64,000 nt of DNA from assembly GCF_900110755.1 (NCBI RefSeq), contig NZ_FOFF01000002.1:372001-436000 (forward strand). Direction: 5' to 3'. The stretch comes from Streptomyces sp. yr375 (GTDB lineage: Bacteria; Actinomycetota; Actinomycetes; Streptomycetales; Streptomycetaceae). The position numbers were made by a program, and so were the translations under genes. Positions within the stretch are counted from its first letter, which is position 1. Each line of letters opens with the position of its first letter. The notes below the pieces were generated by a model. The model had not been told where the DNA came from, made no database searches, and saw nothing but the letters and a program-made list of their open reading frames with translations. This document shows, one piece after another, positions 38,308 through 46,799 of this stretch.

Positions 38308-39831
38308 TCACCAGGAACCTAGCCGGTAGAGCGACCGGGGCGTGTTCGGGTACGTGTCGCGGACGGTGGCCTCGATGAGCCGCGCGCGCAGCTCGTCGCA
38401 CTCCGCGCGGTACGCAGGGTCCCCGGCCAGGTTGACCCGCTCGTCCGGATCCGCCGCCAGGTCGAACATCTGCTCCCCGCCGCCCTCGAAGTACCGGGTG
38501 TACCGGTGCCGTTGCGTGCGGATCGTGCGGGCCCAGCTCGAGGGCGAGATGTCCATGTGGCTGTTGTTGGACTGGACGAGGACCTCGTCGCGCCACTCGT
38601 CTCCGGCACCCGCGTCCGCGGTCAGCAGCGGAAGCAGCGAGCGGCCGTGCAGCATGGAAATCGTGTCCGTGCCACCGGGACGGCCGACGGGGAGGGCGGG
38701 CGGGTCGATCCGGGCCCAGTCGTAGATCGTCGCGGTGATGTCCGTGTGCTTGACCAGCTCGCGGCGCACCGAGGGCTTCACCGAGGGGGCGGCGATCATC
38801 AGGGGAACGCGGATGCACGAGTCGTAGTGCCGCTCCCACTTGCCCAACAGGCCGTGATCGTGCAGGAGTTCGCCGTGATCGGAGGTGAAGACGAACAGGC
38901 AGTCGTCCAGGCGTCCGGTCTCCTCCAGGACGCGCCGAAGCCGCCCGATCTCGTGGTCGAGGTGCGCCAGGTCGGCGAAGTAGAGCTGTCGCTCACGGCG
39001 CCAGTCGGAGTCGTCGTACGACGCGCTCTTGTACCGCTCCTGCGCGAAGTACGGTATCGGGTCCTGCTGCCATTCGGCCGGGATGGGCTCCGGGATGGCA
39101 TCGACATGGACCCGGTCGACATAGTCGGCCGGCGGTGTGAAGGGGTTGTGCGGCTGCACGTAGCTGACCTGGGCGAACACGTCGCCGTCCGGGGTGTGAC
39201 GCAGGAACTCACAGGCGCGGTCGGTGATCCAGGCGGTCTGTGAGACCTCGGCGGGCAGCGGCAGCTCGTAGGCCAGTTGGGCGGTCTGCGGGTAACGGCT
39301 CTGCGCGTCCAGGATCTCGTCGCGGAGGTTCTCGTGGTCGGGTCCGTAGTCCTCCAGCTCGGGCACCATCGTCATCCACACCGTCGCCTTGGCCGCGTCG
39401 TACCACTGCGGGTGCGTCTCACGGACCCAGTCGAGCCAGGCGCCGGCCCGGGTGTCCTCGGTGTTGTCGACGACGTCGAATCCGTACGGCCGGTAGTCCG
39501 GGGCGATCGCCTCCAGTTGGGGAAGGAAGTGGAGCTTCCCGAAGGCCGCGGTGGTCCAGCCGGCGCTCTGCAGCGACTGCATGAACGTCGGCACCGCGGG
39601 GTCGAGGCGGTACCCGCACTCGCCCACGCCGTTGGCCGACGAGGAGATCCCGGTCGCGATGCTCGCCCGCGCGGGAGTGCACACCGGGTTCTCGGTGAAC
39701 GCGTGCCGGAACTCGGCCCCCTCCGCCCGCAGGCGACGCAGTTCGGGCAGGTCGACCACGCCGTCGTCTGCGGCCTCGACCCACTTGGCGGCGAGCTGGT
39801 CGACCATGGCCAGGATGATCGTGCGCGGCAT
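38308..39831 (-). CDS. Type I sulfatase
   Basis: 507 residues from ATG 39831 (AGGAAG upstream). RTIILAMVDQLAAKWV at the N-terminus, formylglycine signature C51-T-P-A-R (NPVCTPARASIATG), SYVQPHNPFTPP, FTSDHGELLHDHGLLGKW for metal binding, and a C-terminal MFDLAADPDERVNLAGDP segment typical of the family. No signal peptide, so cytoplasmic. First gene of an operon with GntR and FGE. Its substrate is not evident; the divergent nucleoside hydrolase and importer suggest a small imported sulfate ester. Confidence 0.92.
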   Translation of the reverse strand: MPRTIILAMVDQLAAKWVEAADDGVVDLPELRRLRAEGAEFRHAFTENPVCTPARASIATGISSSANGVGECGYRLDPAVPTFMQSLQSAGWTTAAFGKLHFLPQLEAIAPDYRPYGFDVVDNTEDTRAGAWLDWVRETHPQWYDAAKATVWMTMVPELEDYGPDHENLRDEILDAQSRYPQTAQLAYELPLPAEVSQTAWITDRACEFLRHTPDGDVFAQVSYVQPHNPFTPPADYVDRVHVDAIPEPIPAEWQQDPIPYFAQERYKSASYDDSDWRRERQLYFADLAHLDHEIGRLRRVLEETGRLDDCLFVFTSDHGELLHDHGLLGKWERHYDSCIRVPLMIAAPSVKPSVRRELVKHTDITATIYDWARIDPPALPVGRPGGTDTISMLHGRSLLPLLTADAGAGDEWRDEVLVQSNNSHMDISPSSWARTIRTQRHRYTRYFEGGGEQMFDLAADPDERVNLAGDPAYRAECDELRARLIEATVRDTYPNTPRSLYRLGSW

Positions 39832-39856
39832 GGAAGTCTCACTTCCTGGAGAGGTA

Positions 39857-39866
39857 TAGACGTCTA
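39857..39866. promoter_or_regulatory. Palindromic GntR/HutC-type operator in the divergent promoter
   Basis: TAGACGTCTA, within GTATAGACGTCTAC, lies 26 bp from the sulfatase start and 54 bp from ATG 39920. HutC-type regulators usually bind palindromes with a GTCTA/TAGAC core, and such a regulator is encoded in the operon it would control. Confidence 0.65.
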
Positions 39867-39919
39867 CAACAATGCAGGCTACCGTACACCCGAACCTGAG
39901 CCTCACCCTTTGGACCGAG

Positions 39920-40912
39920 ATGACCCGAGTTCACCCCGGCCCGCGCGACGCGGGGCCGATCAAGACGTATCTGGACTGCGACACCGGCATCGACGACGCG
40001 ATGGCGCTGCTCTACCTGCACCACCGGCCCGAGGTCGACCTGCTGGGGGTGGGGACCGTCAGCGGCAACGTGACGTCGGCGCAGGCGGCGCGCAACACCC
40101 TGGCGCTGCTGGAACTGGTCGGCAGCTCCACTCCGGTGGCGGTGGGCGAACGCGACCCTCTCGCCCAGGCCTTCGCAGGGGGCGCCCCCTCGGTGCACGG
40201 GCAGGCGGGTACCGGGAACGTCCAGCTGCCGCCGCCGGCGAGGCTGCCCCACGAGCTCGACGCGCCGGACCTGCTGATCCGGCTGGCACGCGAACATCCG
40301 GGCGCCCTCAGGGTGATCGCGACGGGTCCGCTCACGAATCTCGCGGTCGCGCTGCGGCGCGAGCCCGAACTGCCGGGCCTCGTGGGCGAGGTGACGATCA
40401 TGGGTGGTGCCGCACTGGCGCCGGGCAACATCACCCCGGCCGCCGAGGCCAACATCGCGGGCGACCCCGAGGCGGCCGCGGCGGTGTTCGCGGCGGACTG
40501 GCCGCTGACGATGGTCGGCCTCGACGTGACGATGCAGCACCGGCTCACCGAGGAGCACCGCGGCAAGCTGCTCACCGGGGAACACGAGCCCGCGCGCGTC
40601 ATCGGGCAGATGCTCGACCGGTACCTCGACTTCTATGTCGGCATCTTCGGAGTGCGCGGTTGCGCGTTGCACGACCCGCTCGCCGCGGCCATAGGCGTCG
40701 GCCTCGTCGTGCCGTCGCTCGCCCCCACCGTGCGCGTCGAGGTCGACACCACCACCGGGCCGGGGCGAGGCGGCACGGTCGCCGATCTACGCGGGCAGTA
40801 CGTCGACTACCCCGCGCAGGAGGGTGCGAACTGCCGGGTCGTGCTGGCGGTGGACGACGCGTTCGCCGACGACCTGGTGGCGACGCTCCTGCAGATCCCC
40901 GGGGCCGGCTGA
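39920..40912 (+). CDS. Inosine-uridine-preferring nucleoside hydrolase family protein
   Basis: 330 residues. The calcium-binding signature is LDCDTGIDDAMALL near residue 15; further family blocks are GVGTVSGNVTSAQAARNTL, VHGQAGTGNV, VIATGPLTNLAVAL, IMGGAALAPGNITPAAEANIAGDPEAA and ALHDPLAAA. Hydrolyses the N-glycosidic bond of ribonucleosides or analogues. ATG 39920 puts the signature at the usual distance; ATG 39872 is possible but has no ribosome-binding site and would touch the operator. First gene of an operon with a deaminase-like protein and, after 155 bp, an ABC importer. Confidence 0.9.
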   Translation: MTRVHPGPRDAGPIKTYLDCDTGIDDAMALLYLHHRPEVDLLGVGTVSGNVTSAQAARNTLALLELVGSSTPVAVGERDPLAQAFAGGAPSVHGQAGTGNVQLPPPARLPHELDAPDLLIRLAREHPGALRVIATGPLTNLAVALRREPELPGLVGEVTIMGGAALAPGNITPAAEANIAGDPEAAAAVFAADWPLTMVGLDVTMQHRLTEEHRGKLLTGEHEPARVIGQMLDRYLDFYVGIFGVRGCALHDPLAAAIGVGLVVPSLAPTVRVEVDTTTGPGRGGTVADLRGQYVDYPAQEGANCRVVLAVDDAFADDLVATLLQIPGAG

Positions 40913-41913
40913 TGACCGACACGCGCGCCGCGTTGACGAGCCTTCCCAAAGCCGAACTGCACGTGCACCTCGAGGGCACCCTGACCGCGTCCACGCGATC
41001 ACGGCTCGCCGCCCGCCATGGGGCGCGGGACCCGCTCGCGGGCGTGGACCTCGGCGCGGAGTGCCGGTGCTTCGCCGGGTTCGCCCGCGTCTACGCGGAA
41101 GGTTCGACGGTGCTGCGCACGGCGGCCGACTTCGCCGACGCCGTGGACGCCTACCTGGCCGAGGCGCACGGTTACGGGGTCAGGCACGTCGAGTTCGCCG
41201 TCGATGTCCAGACGCACCACCGGCGCGGCGTGCCCCTGGGCTCCGTGGTCGACGGCGTGTGCGAGGGCATCGACCGCTGGCGGAGCCGAGGCGTGTCGGG
41301 CGGAATGATCGCCACCCTTGATCGCCAGGACAGCGGCAGTGCCGAAGACGTCCTTCGTTCCCTCCGGCCACGCCGCGACGACGTACTGGGGATCGGTGTC
41401 GCGGGCGACGAGCGGGCGGGCGCCCCGACGGCGTTCGCGAAGGAGTTCGCCGCCGCCCGGGACTGGGGATGGGGGCGCACCGCGCACGCCGTCGCCCCTG
41501 ACCACATCGAAGCCGCCCTGGAGGCCTTGGGCGTCGACCGGGTCGATCACGGATTCCGAGTCGCCGAGCGAGCGGACCTCGTCGATCGGATGATCGGCCA
41601 GGACATCGCGCTGGCGGCCTGCCCGGTGACCAACGTCCTCGTCGGCCCGGTGCCGAGCCTGAGCGCTCATCCGCTGCCACGGCTGATGAGGCTCGGTGTC
41701 AGGGCGTCCCTCTCCACCGACGACCCCGCGTACTTCGGCTGTGGGCTGGAGGACGTCTACGCCGCCGCTCTGAACGAGATGGGTCTGCGACTCGAGGAAC
41801 TCGTCGAGTGCGCGGTCACCTCGGTGGACAGCTCGTTCGCGACCGTCCGGCGAAAATCCGAACTGCGTGCGTCCATCGACTCCTGGCGCGATGCACACAT
41901 GCCGACGCCCTGA
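40912..41913 (+). CDS. Adenosine deaminase superfamily protein lacking the catalytic glutamate
   Basis: 333 residues; its ATG overlaps the nucleoside hydrolase stop (TGATG). Metal ligands are kept: H17 and H19 in LPKAELHVHLEGT, H192 in TAHAVAP, H213 in DRVDHG, D270 in SLSTDDPAYF. The HAGE motif reads HAVA, so A195 replaces the catalytic glutamate. The paralogue at 12935 has methionine there. Coupling to a nucleoside hydrolase fits purine or nucleoside chemistry, but classical deamination is unlikely without the glutamate. Confidence 0.87.
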   Translation: MTDTRAALTSLPKAELHVHLEGTLTASTRSRLAARHGARDPLAGVDLGAECRCFAGFARVYAEGSTVLRTAADFADAVDAYLAEAHGYGVRHVEFAVDVQTHHRRGVPLGSVVDGVCEGIDRWRSRGVSGGMIATLDRQDSGSAEDVLRSLRPRRDDVLGIGVAGDERAGAPTAFAKEFAAARDWGWGRTAHAVAPDHIEAALEALGVDRVDHGFRVAERADLVDRMIGQDIALAACPVTNVLVGPVPSLSAHPLPRLMRLGVRASLSTDDPAYFGCGLEDVYAAALNEMGLRLEELVECAVTSVDSSFATVRRKSELRASIDSWRDAHMPTP

Positions 41914-42067
41914 GGCCAAGCCAAGCCAAGCCAGGCGGAGCGGACCGGGCACGCACGAGCCGGTTGCCGTCAGTGCCGACGGAACACACCGATTCTCGCC
42001 GGTCCCCGGCCCATGTCACGTAGAGCAGAACTGTGCGCAGCCGCGTACTCAGACAGGAGAACGGAAC

Positions 42068-43057
42068 ATGAGACACACGCCGCGTTTGATCGCGCTCGGA
42101 CTGAGCACGATGCTCGCTGTCCTGTCGCTGGGAGCCTGCAGCTCGTCGTCATCGGGCAGTGGGGACGGCAACGAGACGGTCACTGTCGCGGGCGACGGAT
42201 ACACGCTGGGCGGAGAGGCCTACATCGGGAAGGCGAAGGGCTACTTCTCCCAGGAGAAGCTGACGCCCAAGGTCCAGACCTTCGCCACCGGTCTCGACGG
42301 CATCAAGGCGATGATCGCCGGCCAGGTGCAGTTCTCCTTCGGCCTGGACTTCGCCGCGGTGTCCACCGCGACGAAGAACGTCGCCATTCTGGGTACCGTC
42401 GGTGCGCCCAGCGCGGCCGGCGGCTACAACCAGATGTTCTTCAGCAAGGGCATCACGTCGCCGGGCCAGCTCGCCGGCAAGAAGATCGGGGTCCTGGCCG
42501 GAACCGCGCAGGAGTACGTGACCGACAAGTGGATCGAGAAGAACGGGCTGGCCGGCAAGGTCCGGACGGTCGAGCTGCCGGGCCTGTTCGAACTCGTCGG
42601 CGCGTTGAAGTCCGCACAGGTCAACGCCGCGTTCGTGTACGCCGACGGCGCCACGTCCGCGCAGCAGGACAAGAACCTCTTCCGCTACGGGGACGACGCC
42701 GGCCTGCTGAAGGTCCAGGGCATCTACCTGCTCACCCTTCGCAAGACGGTGACCGAGCATCCCGAACTGGTGGAGAAGATGCTTCGGGCGCTGAAGAAGA
42801 CGACCGATTTCATGGCCGCCGACCCCGATCAGTCCGGTGAGATCCTCGCCAAGGCCGTGAAGGGCGGCGACGCGAAGTCGCTGGCTGCCCAGATCAAGCT
42901 CGACAACCCGGCGCTGAACCAGACGGACGCCCAGACAGCCGCCCTGTTGCAGATCGAGACGTTCCTCAAGTCGAGCGGCAAGATCACCGACGACGTCGAC
43001 GTCAAGGCCGGCATGGACCTCGGGCCGCTGCACAACGTGCTCGGGTCGAAGAAATGA
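42068..43057 (+). CDS. NMT1/SsuA-type substrate-binding lipoprotein of an ABC importer
   Basis: 329 residues; AGGAGA precedes ATG 42068. Lipoprotein signal peptide with lipobox LSLGAC near residues 19-24 and a serine-rich linker. The mature part has the NMT1/THI5-like pattern: LGGEAYIGKAKGYFSQEKLTPKVQTF, ALKSAQVNAAFVYADGA, and the hinge ITSPGQLAGKKIGVLAG. Such proteins bind pyrimidine precursors, sulfonates, riboflavin or similar. With ATPase (43054) and permease (43857) it makes a complete importer. The preceding gap (41914-42067) shows only CCAAG repeats and no obvious terminator. Confidence 0.92.
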   Translation: MRHTPRLIALGLSTMLAVLSLGACSSSSSGSGDGNETVTVAGDGYTLGGEAYIGKAKGYFSQEKLTPKVQTFATGLDGIKAMIAGQVQFSFGLDFAAVSTATKNVAILGTVGAPSAAGGYNQMFFSKGITSPGQLAGKKIGVLAGTAQEYVTDKWIEKNGLAGKVRTVELPGLFELVGALKSAQVNAAFVYADGATSAQQDKNLFRYGDDAGLLKVQGIYLLTLRKTVTEHPELVEKMLRALKKTTDFMAADPDQSGEILAKAVKGGDAKSLAAQIKLDNPALNQTDAQTAALLQIETFLKSSGKITDDVDVKAGMDLGPLHNVLGSKK

Positions 43058-43860
43058 ACGAACCGAACATGACGAAGTCCGGGGCTGCGGCCCTGAGCCT
43101 CTCCAAGGTCGGCATCACCTTCGGCAACGACGAATGGGTGCTGAAGGACGTCGACCTGGAGGTACCCGAAGGGCAGTTCTTCGTCCTGGTCGGCCCGAGC
43201 GGGTGCGGCAAGTCCACGCTGCTCAAGCTCTTCGCCGGCACGCACGCGGCCTCGCAGGGCGAGGTCCGGGCACAGGGCAGGCCCGTCGTCGCGCCCGGGC
43301 CCGACCGGGCGGTGGTGTTCCAGGGAGTCGACAGCCCGCTGATGGAGTGGCTCACCGTCCGGGGCAACGTCGAGTTCGCCCTCAAGCTGTCCGGCGTGCC
43401 GCGGAGCAAGCGGCCGAACATCGCCACGGAGTATCTGGAGAAGGTCGGCCTGCTGCCCGCCGCCAAAAAATACCCCGACCAGCTCTCGGGCGGCATGAAG
43501 CAGCGCGTGCAGATCGCCCGCGTACTGGCGGTGGAACCGCAGACCATCCTCATGGACGAGCCGTTCGCGGCACTGGACGCCCAGAGCCGGCGGTTCCTCC
43601 AGCGCGAACTCGTCCGGCTGTGGTCCGAGAACCGGCGAACCGTCCTCTACATCACCCACGACGTGCGAGAAGCCGTGCTCCTGGGCCAGCGGATCGCCGT
43701 CATGACGGCGCCGCCGCAATCAGGGATCAAGACGGTCGTCGACGTGCCACTGCCCTACCCGCGAGACGAGTTCGACAGCGCCTTCGTCGACATCATGCAC
43801 GAAGTGGACGCGGCGATCTCCGAGGAGGTGACCAAGCTGTGGGAGCGCGGCGCGGTGTGA
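43054..43860 (+). CDS. ABC transporter ATP-binding protein, SsuB/TauB-like
   Basis: 268 residues, overlapping the binding-protein gene by 4 nt. Walker A GPSGCGKST, signature LSGGMKQR, Walker B ILMDEPFAALD, switch YITHDVREA. FQGVDSPLMEWLTVRGNV is the usual Q-loop region of NitT/TauT ATPases. Paralogue of the ATPase at 10899. Confidence 0.94.
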   Translation: MNEPNMTKSGAAALSLSKVGITFGNDEWVLKDVDLEVPEGQFFVLVGPSGCGKSTLLKLFAGTHAASQGEVRAQGRPVVAPGPDRAVVFQGVDSPLMEWLTVRGNVEFALKLSGVPRSKRPNIATEYLEKVGLLPAAKKYPDQLSGGMKQRVQIARVLAVEPQTILMDEPFAALDAQSRRFLQRELVRLWSENRRTVLYITHDVREAVLLGQRIAVMTAPPQSGIKTVVDVPLPYPRDEFDSAFVDIMHEVDAAISEEVTKLWERGAV

Positions 43861-44618
43861 AGTTCCTGCTGATGGGCCTGTCGGCGGTCAGTGTCGTGGC
43901 CGGGCTCGTCGCCTGGCAGCTCGGGGCGCGCGGTGCCGACCCGACCCTGTTCCCGACTCCGGACGCGGTCTGGAAGGCCACCCACGAGGCGGTCTCCGAC
44001 GGCTCGCTCTGGAGCAACATCGCAATCAGCGTGCGGCGTGTGCTCGAGGGCTGGCTGCTCGGCAGCGCGATCGCGATCCCGCTGGGCGTCCTGGCCGGCA
44101 CCTCACGGATCGTGCGCGCCATCCTGGATCCGTACATCCATTTCTTCCGCGCCGTCCCGGCGCTGGCGCTGGTGTCGCTGTTCCTGCTCTGGTTCGGCAT
44201 CGGCGAGACGTCGAAGGTGTACCTCATCGCGTGGGCCTGCATCTTCACCGTGATCGTCACCACGGCCGAGGCCGCCTCAGGAGTGTCACGGGACAAGATC
44301 GACGCGGCGCGCTGCTTCGGTGCCAGCCGCAGCCAGACCCTGTGGCAGGTGATCGTGCCGGCGACGGTGCCGGGCATCTTCACCGGAATGCGACTGGGGC
44401 TGTCGACCGCGTACCTCGTTGTCGTCGCCTCCGAGGCCCTCGCCGCCAACAGCGGTATCGGCTGGCTGGTGTGGAATGCCCGCACCTACTTCCGCACGGA
44501 CCAGATCTTCCTGGGCGTCTTCTGTTTCGGCGTGCTGGGATTCGTCTCCGACCGTGTCTGGCGGCTCCTGGGGCGCACGGTGTTCAGCAGGTTCCTGCGC
44601 GCGAGGGGCACCTACTGA
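43857..44618 (+). CDS. ABC transporter permease, SsuC/TauC-like
   Basis: 253 residues starting at GTG 43857, which overlaps the ATPase stop (GTGA). One N-terminal membrane segment (LLMGLSAVSVVAGLVAWQL), then the permease core with an EAA loop AARCFGASRSQTLWQVIVPATVPGIFTG. It completes the importer. Confidence 0.92.
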   Translation: MKFLLMGLSAVSVVAGLVAWQLGARGADPTLFPTPDAVWKATHEAVSDGSLWSNIAISVRRVLEGWLLGSAIAIPLGVLAGTSRIVRAILDPYIHFFRAVPALALVSLFLLWFGIGETSKVYLIAWACIFTVIVTTAEAASGVSRDKIDAARCFGASRSQTLWQVIVPATVPGIFTGMRLGLSTAYLVVVASEALAANSGIGWLVWNARTYFRTDQIFLGVFCFGVLGFVSDRVWRLLGRTVFSRFLRARGTY

Positions 44619-44716
44619 TGCCTTCGCCCAGGCTCCGCCCTGTGGTCACCATCGGTTCGATCGACGAAGACGTCAAAGCGAATGACGAAGACGTGAAGGC
44701 GAACATGGAGGAAACC

Positions 44717-45871
44717 ATGCCGACGCGCCGTACCGCGCATCGCCACATGCCCACCCGCGGCCGGTCCGCCGCCGCGCTCGCCGCTCTCGTTCTCGCCGCG
44801 AGTGCCGCGGTCGTACCCGCGTACGCCACCGAGACGCCCGGCACATCGCCGTCCGCTGCCCGCGCATGCGCTCCCGACGCCCATGTGACGGGCTACAGCG
44901 ACGCGCTCGACAAGCGGACCCTCGACGGTGTCGGCATCGGCGGCCTGTCGGCACTCGCCTACGACTCCCGAAACCGGGCCTGGGCGTCCGTGATGGATCA
45001 CAGCCCGTCCGCCCGGCTGTGGTTCTTCACCCGCCCGGAAGACCCGCGGGCCACCGGCACGCTGGTCCTGAGGCAGCCCGACGGAACGCCCTATGGGAAC
45101 AACTTCGACGGCGAGGGCTTGACCGTGCTGCCGGGCGGCGACTACCTGGTCTCCTCCGAGACCGAGCCGTCCATCCGGATCTTCGGCCGCGACGGCGTGG
45201 AACGCGACCGTCTGGAGGTGCCGGACCGGTTCCGCGTGGCCCCGGACGGCGAGGCGTCCTTCAACGCCACTCTCGAAGGACTCACCGTCTCTCCCGACGG
45301 AAGGTCCGTCTACGCGGCCATGGAAGGGGCTCTCAGCGGCGACGCACCGGCCTCCGGCGAGGCGCGCGACCGGCGCATACTCGTCTACCGCGCCGACCGG
45401 CACGGGAAGTACCGGCTGGACCGGCAGATCGGTTACCAGGTGGACGCCGGAAACCGCGTCGCCGAGGTCACCGCATACGGCAGGACCGGACTGCTGGTCC
45501 TGGAAAGCTGGTGGCAGGAGGGCGTGGGCAACAAGATCAAGGTGTACGGCGTCCCGGACATCCGTCGGCCCGTGGACGTCTCACGCACCGCGAACCTGTC
45601 GACCGTGCCCGCGGGAGAGCTGGCCACCAAGAAACTGGTGGTCGACGTCACCTCCTGCCCCACGGGCGGTGCGACCAACCCGGGCCCGCAGATCAACCCG
45701 CTGCTGGACAACTACGAAGGCATGGCTGTAACCCCCCTACCTGGGCGGCATGGCGCCGCGACACTGCGCCTGATCAGCGACGACAATCTCACCAGTACCC
45801 AGGTCACCCGCCTCCTCACGCTAACGGTGCACCTGCCGACCGCCGCGAAACAGGTGATCGCCGCGCATTGA
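44717..45871 (+). CDS. Secreted esterase-like activity of phytase family protein
   Basis: 384 residues from ATG 44717, preceded by GGAGGAAACC. Sec signal peptide: RRTAHRHMPTRGRSAAAL then a hydrophobic stretch to AYATE. The mature part has the PF13449 pattern (GIGGLSALAYDS, DGEGLTVLPGGDYLVSSE, ATLEGLTVSPDGRSVYAAMEG, LLDNYEGMAVTPLP), predicted to be a beta-propeller. The activity of the family is poorly defined; extracellular phosphoester or ester hydrolysis is assumed. It follows the importer by 98 bp on the same strand. Confidence 0.85.
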   Translation: MPTRRTAHRHMPTRGRSAAALAALVLAASAAVVPAYATETPGTSPSAARACAPDAHVTGYSDALDKRTLDGVGIGGLSALAYDSRNRAWASVMDHSPSARLWFFTRPEDPRATGTLVLRQPDGTPYGNNFDGEGLTVLPGGDYLVSSETEPSIRIFGRDGVERDRLEVPDRFRVAPDGEASFNATLEGLTVSPDGRSVYAAMEGALSGDAPASGEARDRRILVYRADRHGKYRLDRQIGYQVDAGNRVAEVTAYGRTGLLVLESWWQEGVGNKIKVYGVPDIRRPVDVSRTANLSTVPAGELATKKLVVDVTSCPTGGATNPGPQINPLLDNYEGMAVTPLPGRHGAATLRLISDDNLTSTQVTRLLTLTVHLPTAAKQVIAAH

Positions 45872-46158
45872 ACTGGGATGGGCGGAGCGGCATGATCGCC
45901 GCTCACGACGAGCGGACGGGCGCGACGGCCTTCCGTCGCCGTCCGCGCCGTCCGCGCCCGGCCGACCCTTGACGACGAGGCGCTCGTCCGGCGCGGTTTT
46001 GTCGCCTCACCCGTGGACCGGCTGGCCGGCATCGAGGACCAGCCCGAGCCGATCCGGCGATCGTCGCGGCCGGGCGGAATCTCCCTGCGGCGCGTCGCCC
46101 GCCAGTCCGTCCATCCGGGTGTCCCCGAGGCGGCTGTGGCGCCGGGCGAGGTGGACGC
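45872..46158. other. Gap without a supported gene
   Basis: Between the phytase-like gene and the GH3 fragment. A plus-strand frame (about 45970-46216, IEDQPEPIRRSSRPGGISLRRVARQS) is open but has no start signal or recognised family. It may be residue of a deleted gene at the edge of the duplicated block. Confidence 0.4.
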
Positions 46159-46643
46159 CTACCTGGCGGGCTCCGCGTCGGCGGAGAGTCTGCGGTCGGG
46201 ACGGCCGGTGCTGTAGAGGTGCGTGCCGGTCACGTCCTGGGCCCGCCGGATCAGTTCGGGCTGCCAGGTCGCCGCCTGCGCCCAGGACGTGGGGAACTGC
46301 GAACCGCAGGCGTCCAGAGAGCCGTTGATGCCCTCGTTGTGGACCAGCGCGCCGATCCCGAACGGGGACACCTCGCGTACGACGGCCCGGACCGCGGCCG
46401 GTCGCCCACGCAGGCTGTCGGCGTCGTCACCGAGGACCCACGCCGGGGAGAGATGTCCGACGCCGTGCGGACGCGGCTCCCGAAGGCGGCTCGCGTCGAC
46501 GGTGGGGCTGACGCCCGCGCCGTCCTGGTGCGGTGCCGACAGTTCGGGGCGAACAAGCCGCCGAGCCGGGCCACCTTCTGTTCCAAGGTGAGGCGCGAGA
46601 CCAGGCGCCGGACATCGCCGGGACTCGATGCACCGGTGGCCAT
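46159..46643 (-). pseudogene. Glycoside hydrolase family 3, N-terminal fragment
   Basis: From ATG 46643: MATGASSPGDVRRLVSRLTLEQKVARLGGLFAP, then a one-base shift to SAPHQDGAGVSPTVDASRLREPRPHGVGHLS and GSQFPTSWAQAATWQPELIRRAQDVTGTHL. Closely similar to the start of the GH3 at 26580-28208, then homology ends near 46175. Only about 150 residues remain; no catalytic residues. It lies downstream of the intact GH2, separated by two hairpins. Confidence 0.85.
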
Positions 46644-46682
46644 GTGGACATGTCCTCACGTTCGGAGGTGGTCGTTCGTCAG

Positions 46683-46777
46683 GCCCGCACCGGCTGTCGT
46701 GACGGGGAGGACCGAGCAGCCGGTGCGGGCATGCGGGCGAAGTCCCTGCCGTCGGCCGTCAAGGACACGGCAGGGAC
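46683..46777. terminator. Two consecutive hairpins after the GH2 gene
   Basis: Hairpin 1: GCCCGCACCGGCT (46683-46695) with AGCCGGTGCGGGC (46718-46730). Hairpin 2: GTCCCTGCCGT (46742-46752) with ACGGCAGGGAC (46767-46777). They stop transcription from the leftward GH2. Confidence 0.75.
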
Positions 46778-46799
46778 CTGCGTCTGAACGCGGGTACCG

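Noticed and set aside
41914..42067. CCAAG direct repeats after the second deaminase-like gene as a regulatory element
   Set aside because: Only about three 5-bp units, no dyad symmetry and no second occurrence; probably slippage.
45970..46216. Plus-strand frame IEDQPEPIRRSSRPGG as a gene
   Set aside because: No ribosome-binding site, no recognised family, and it runs into the antisense of the GH3 stub.
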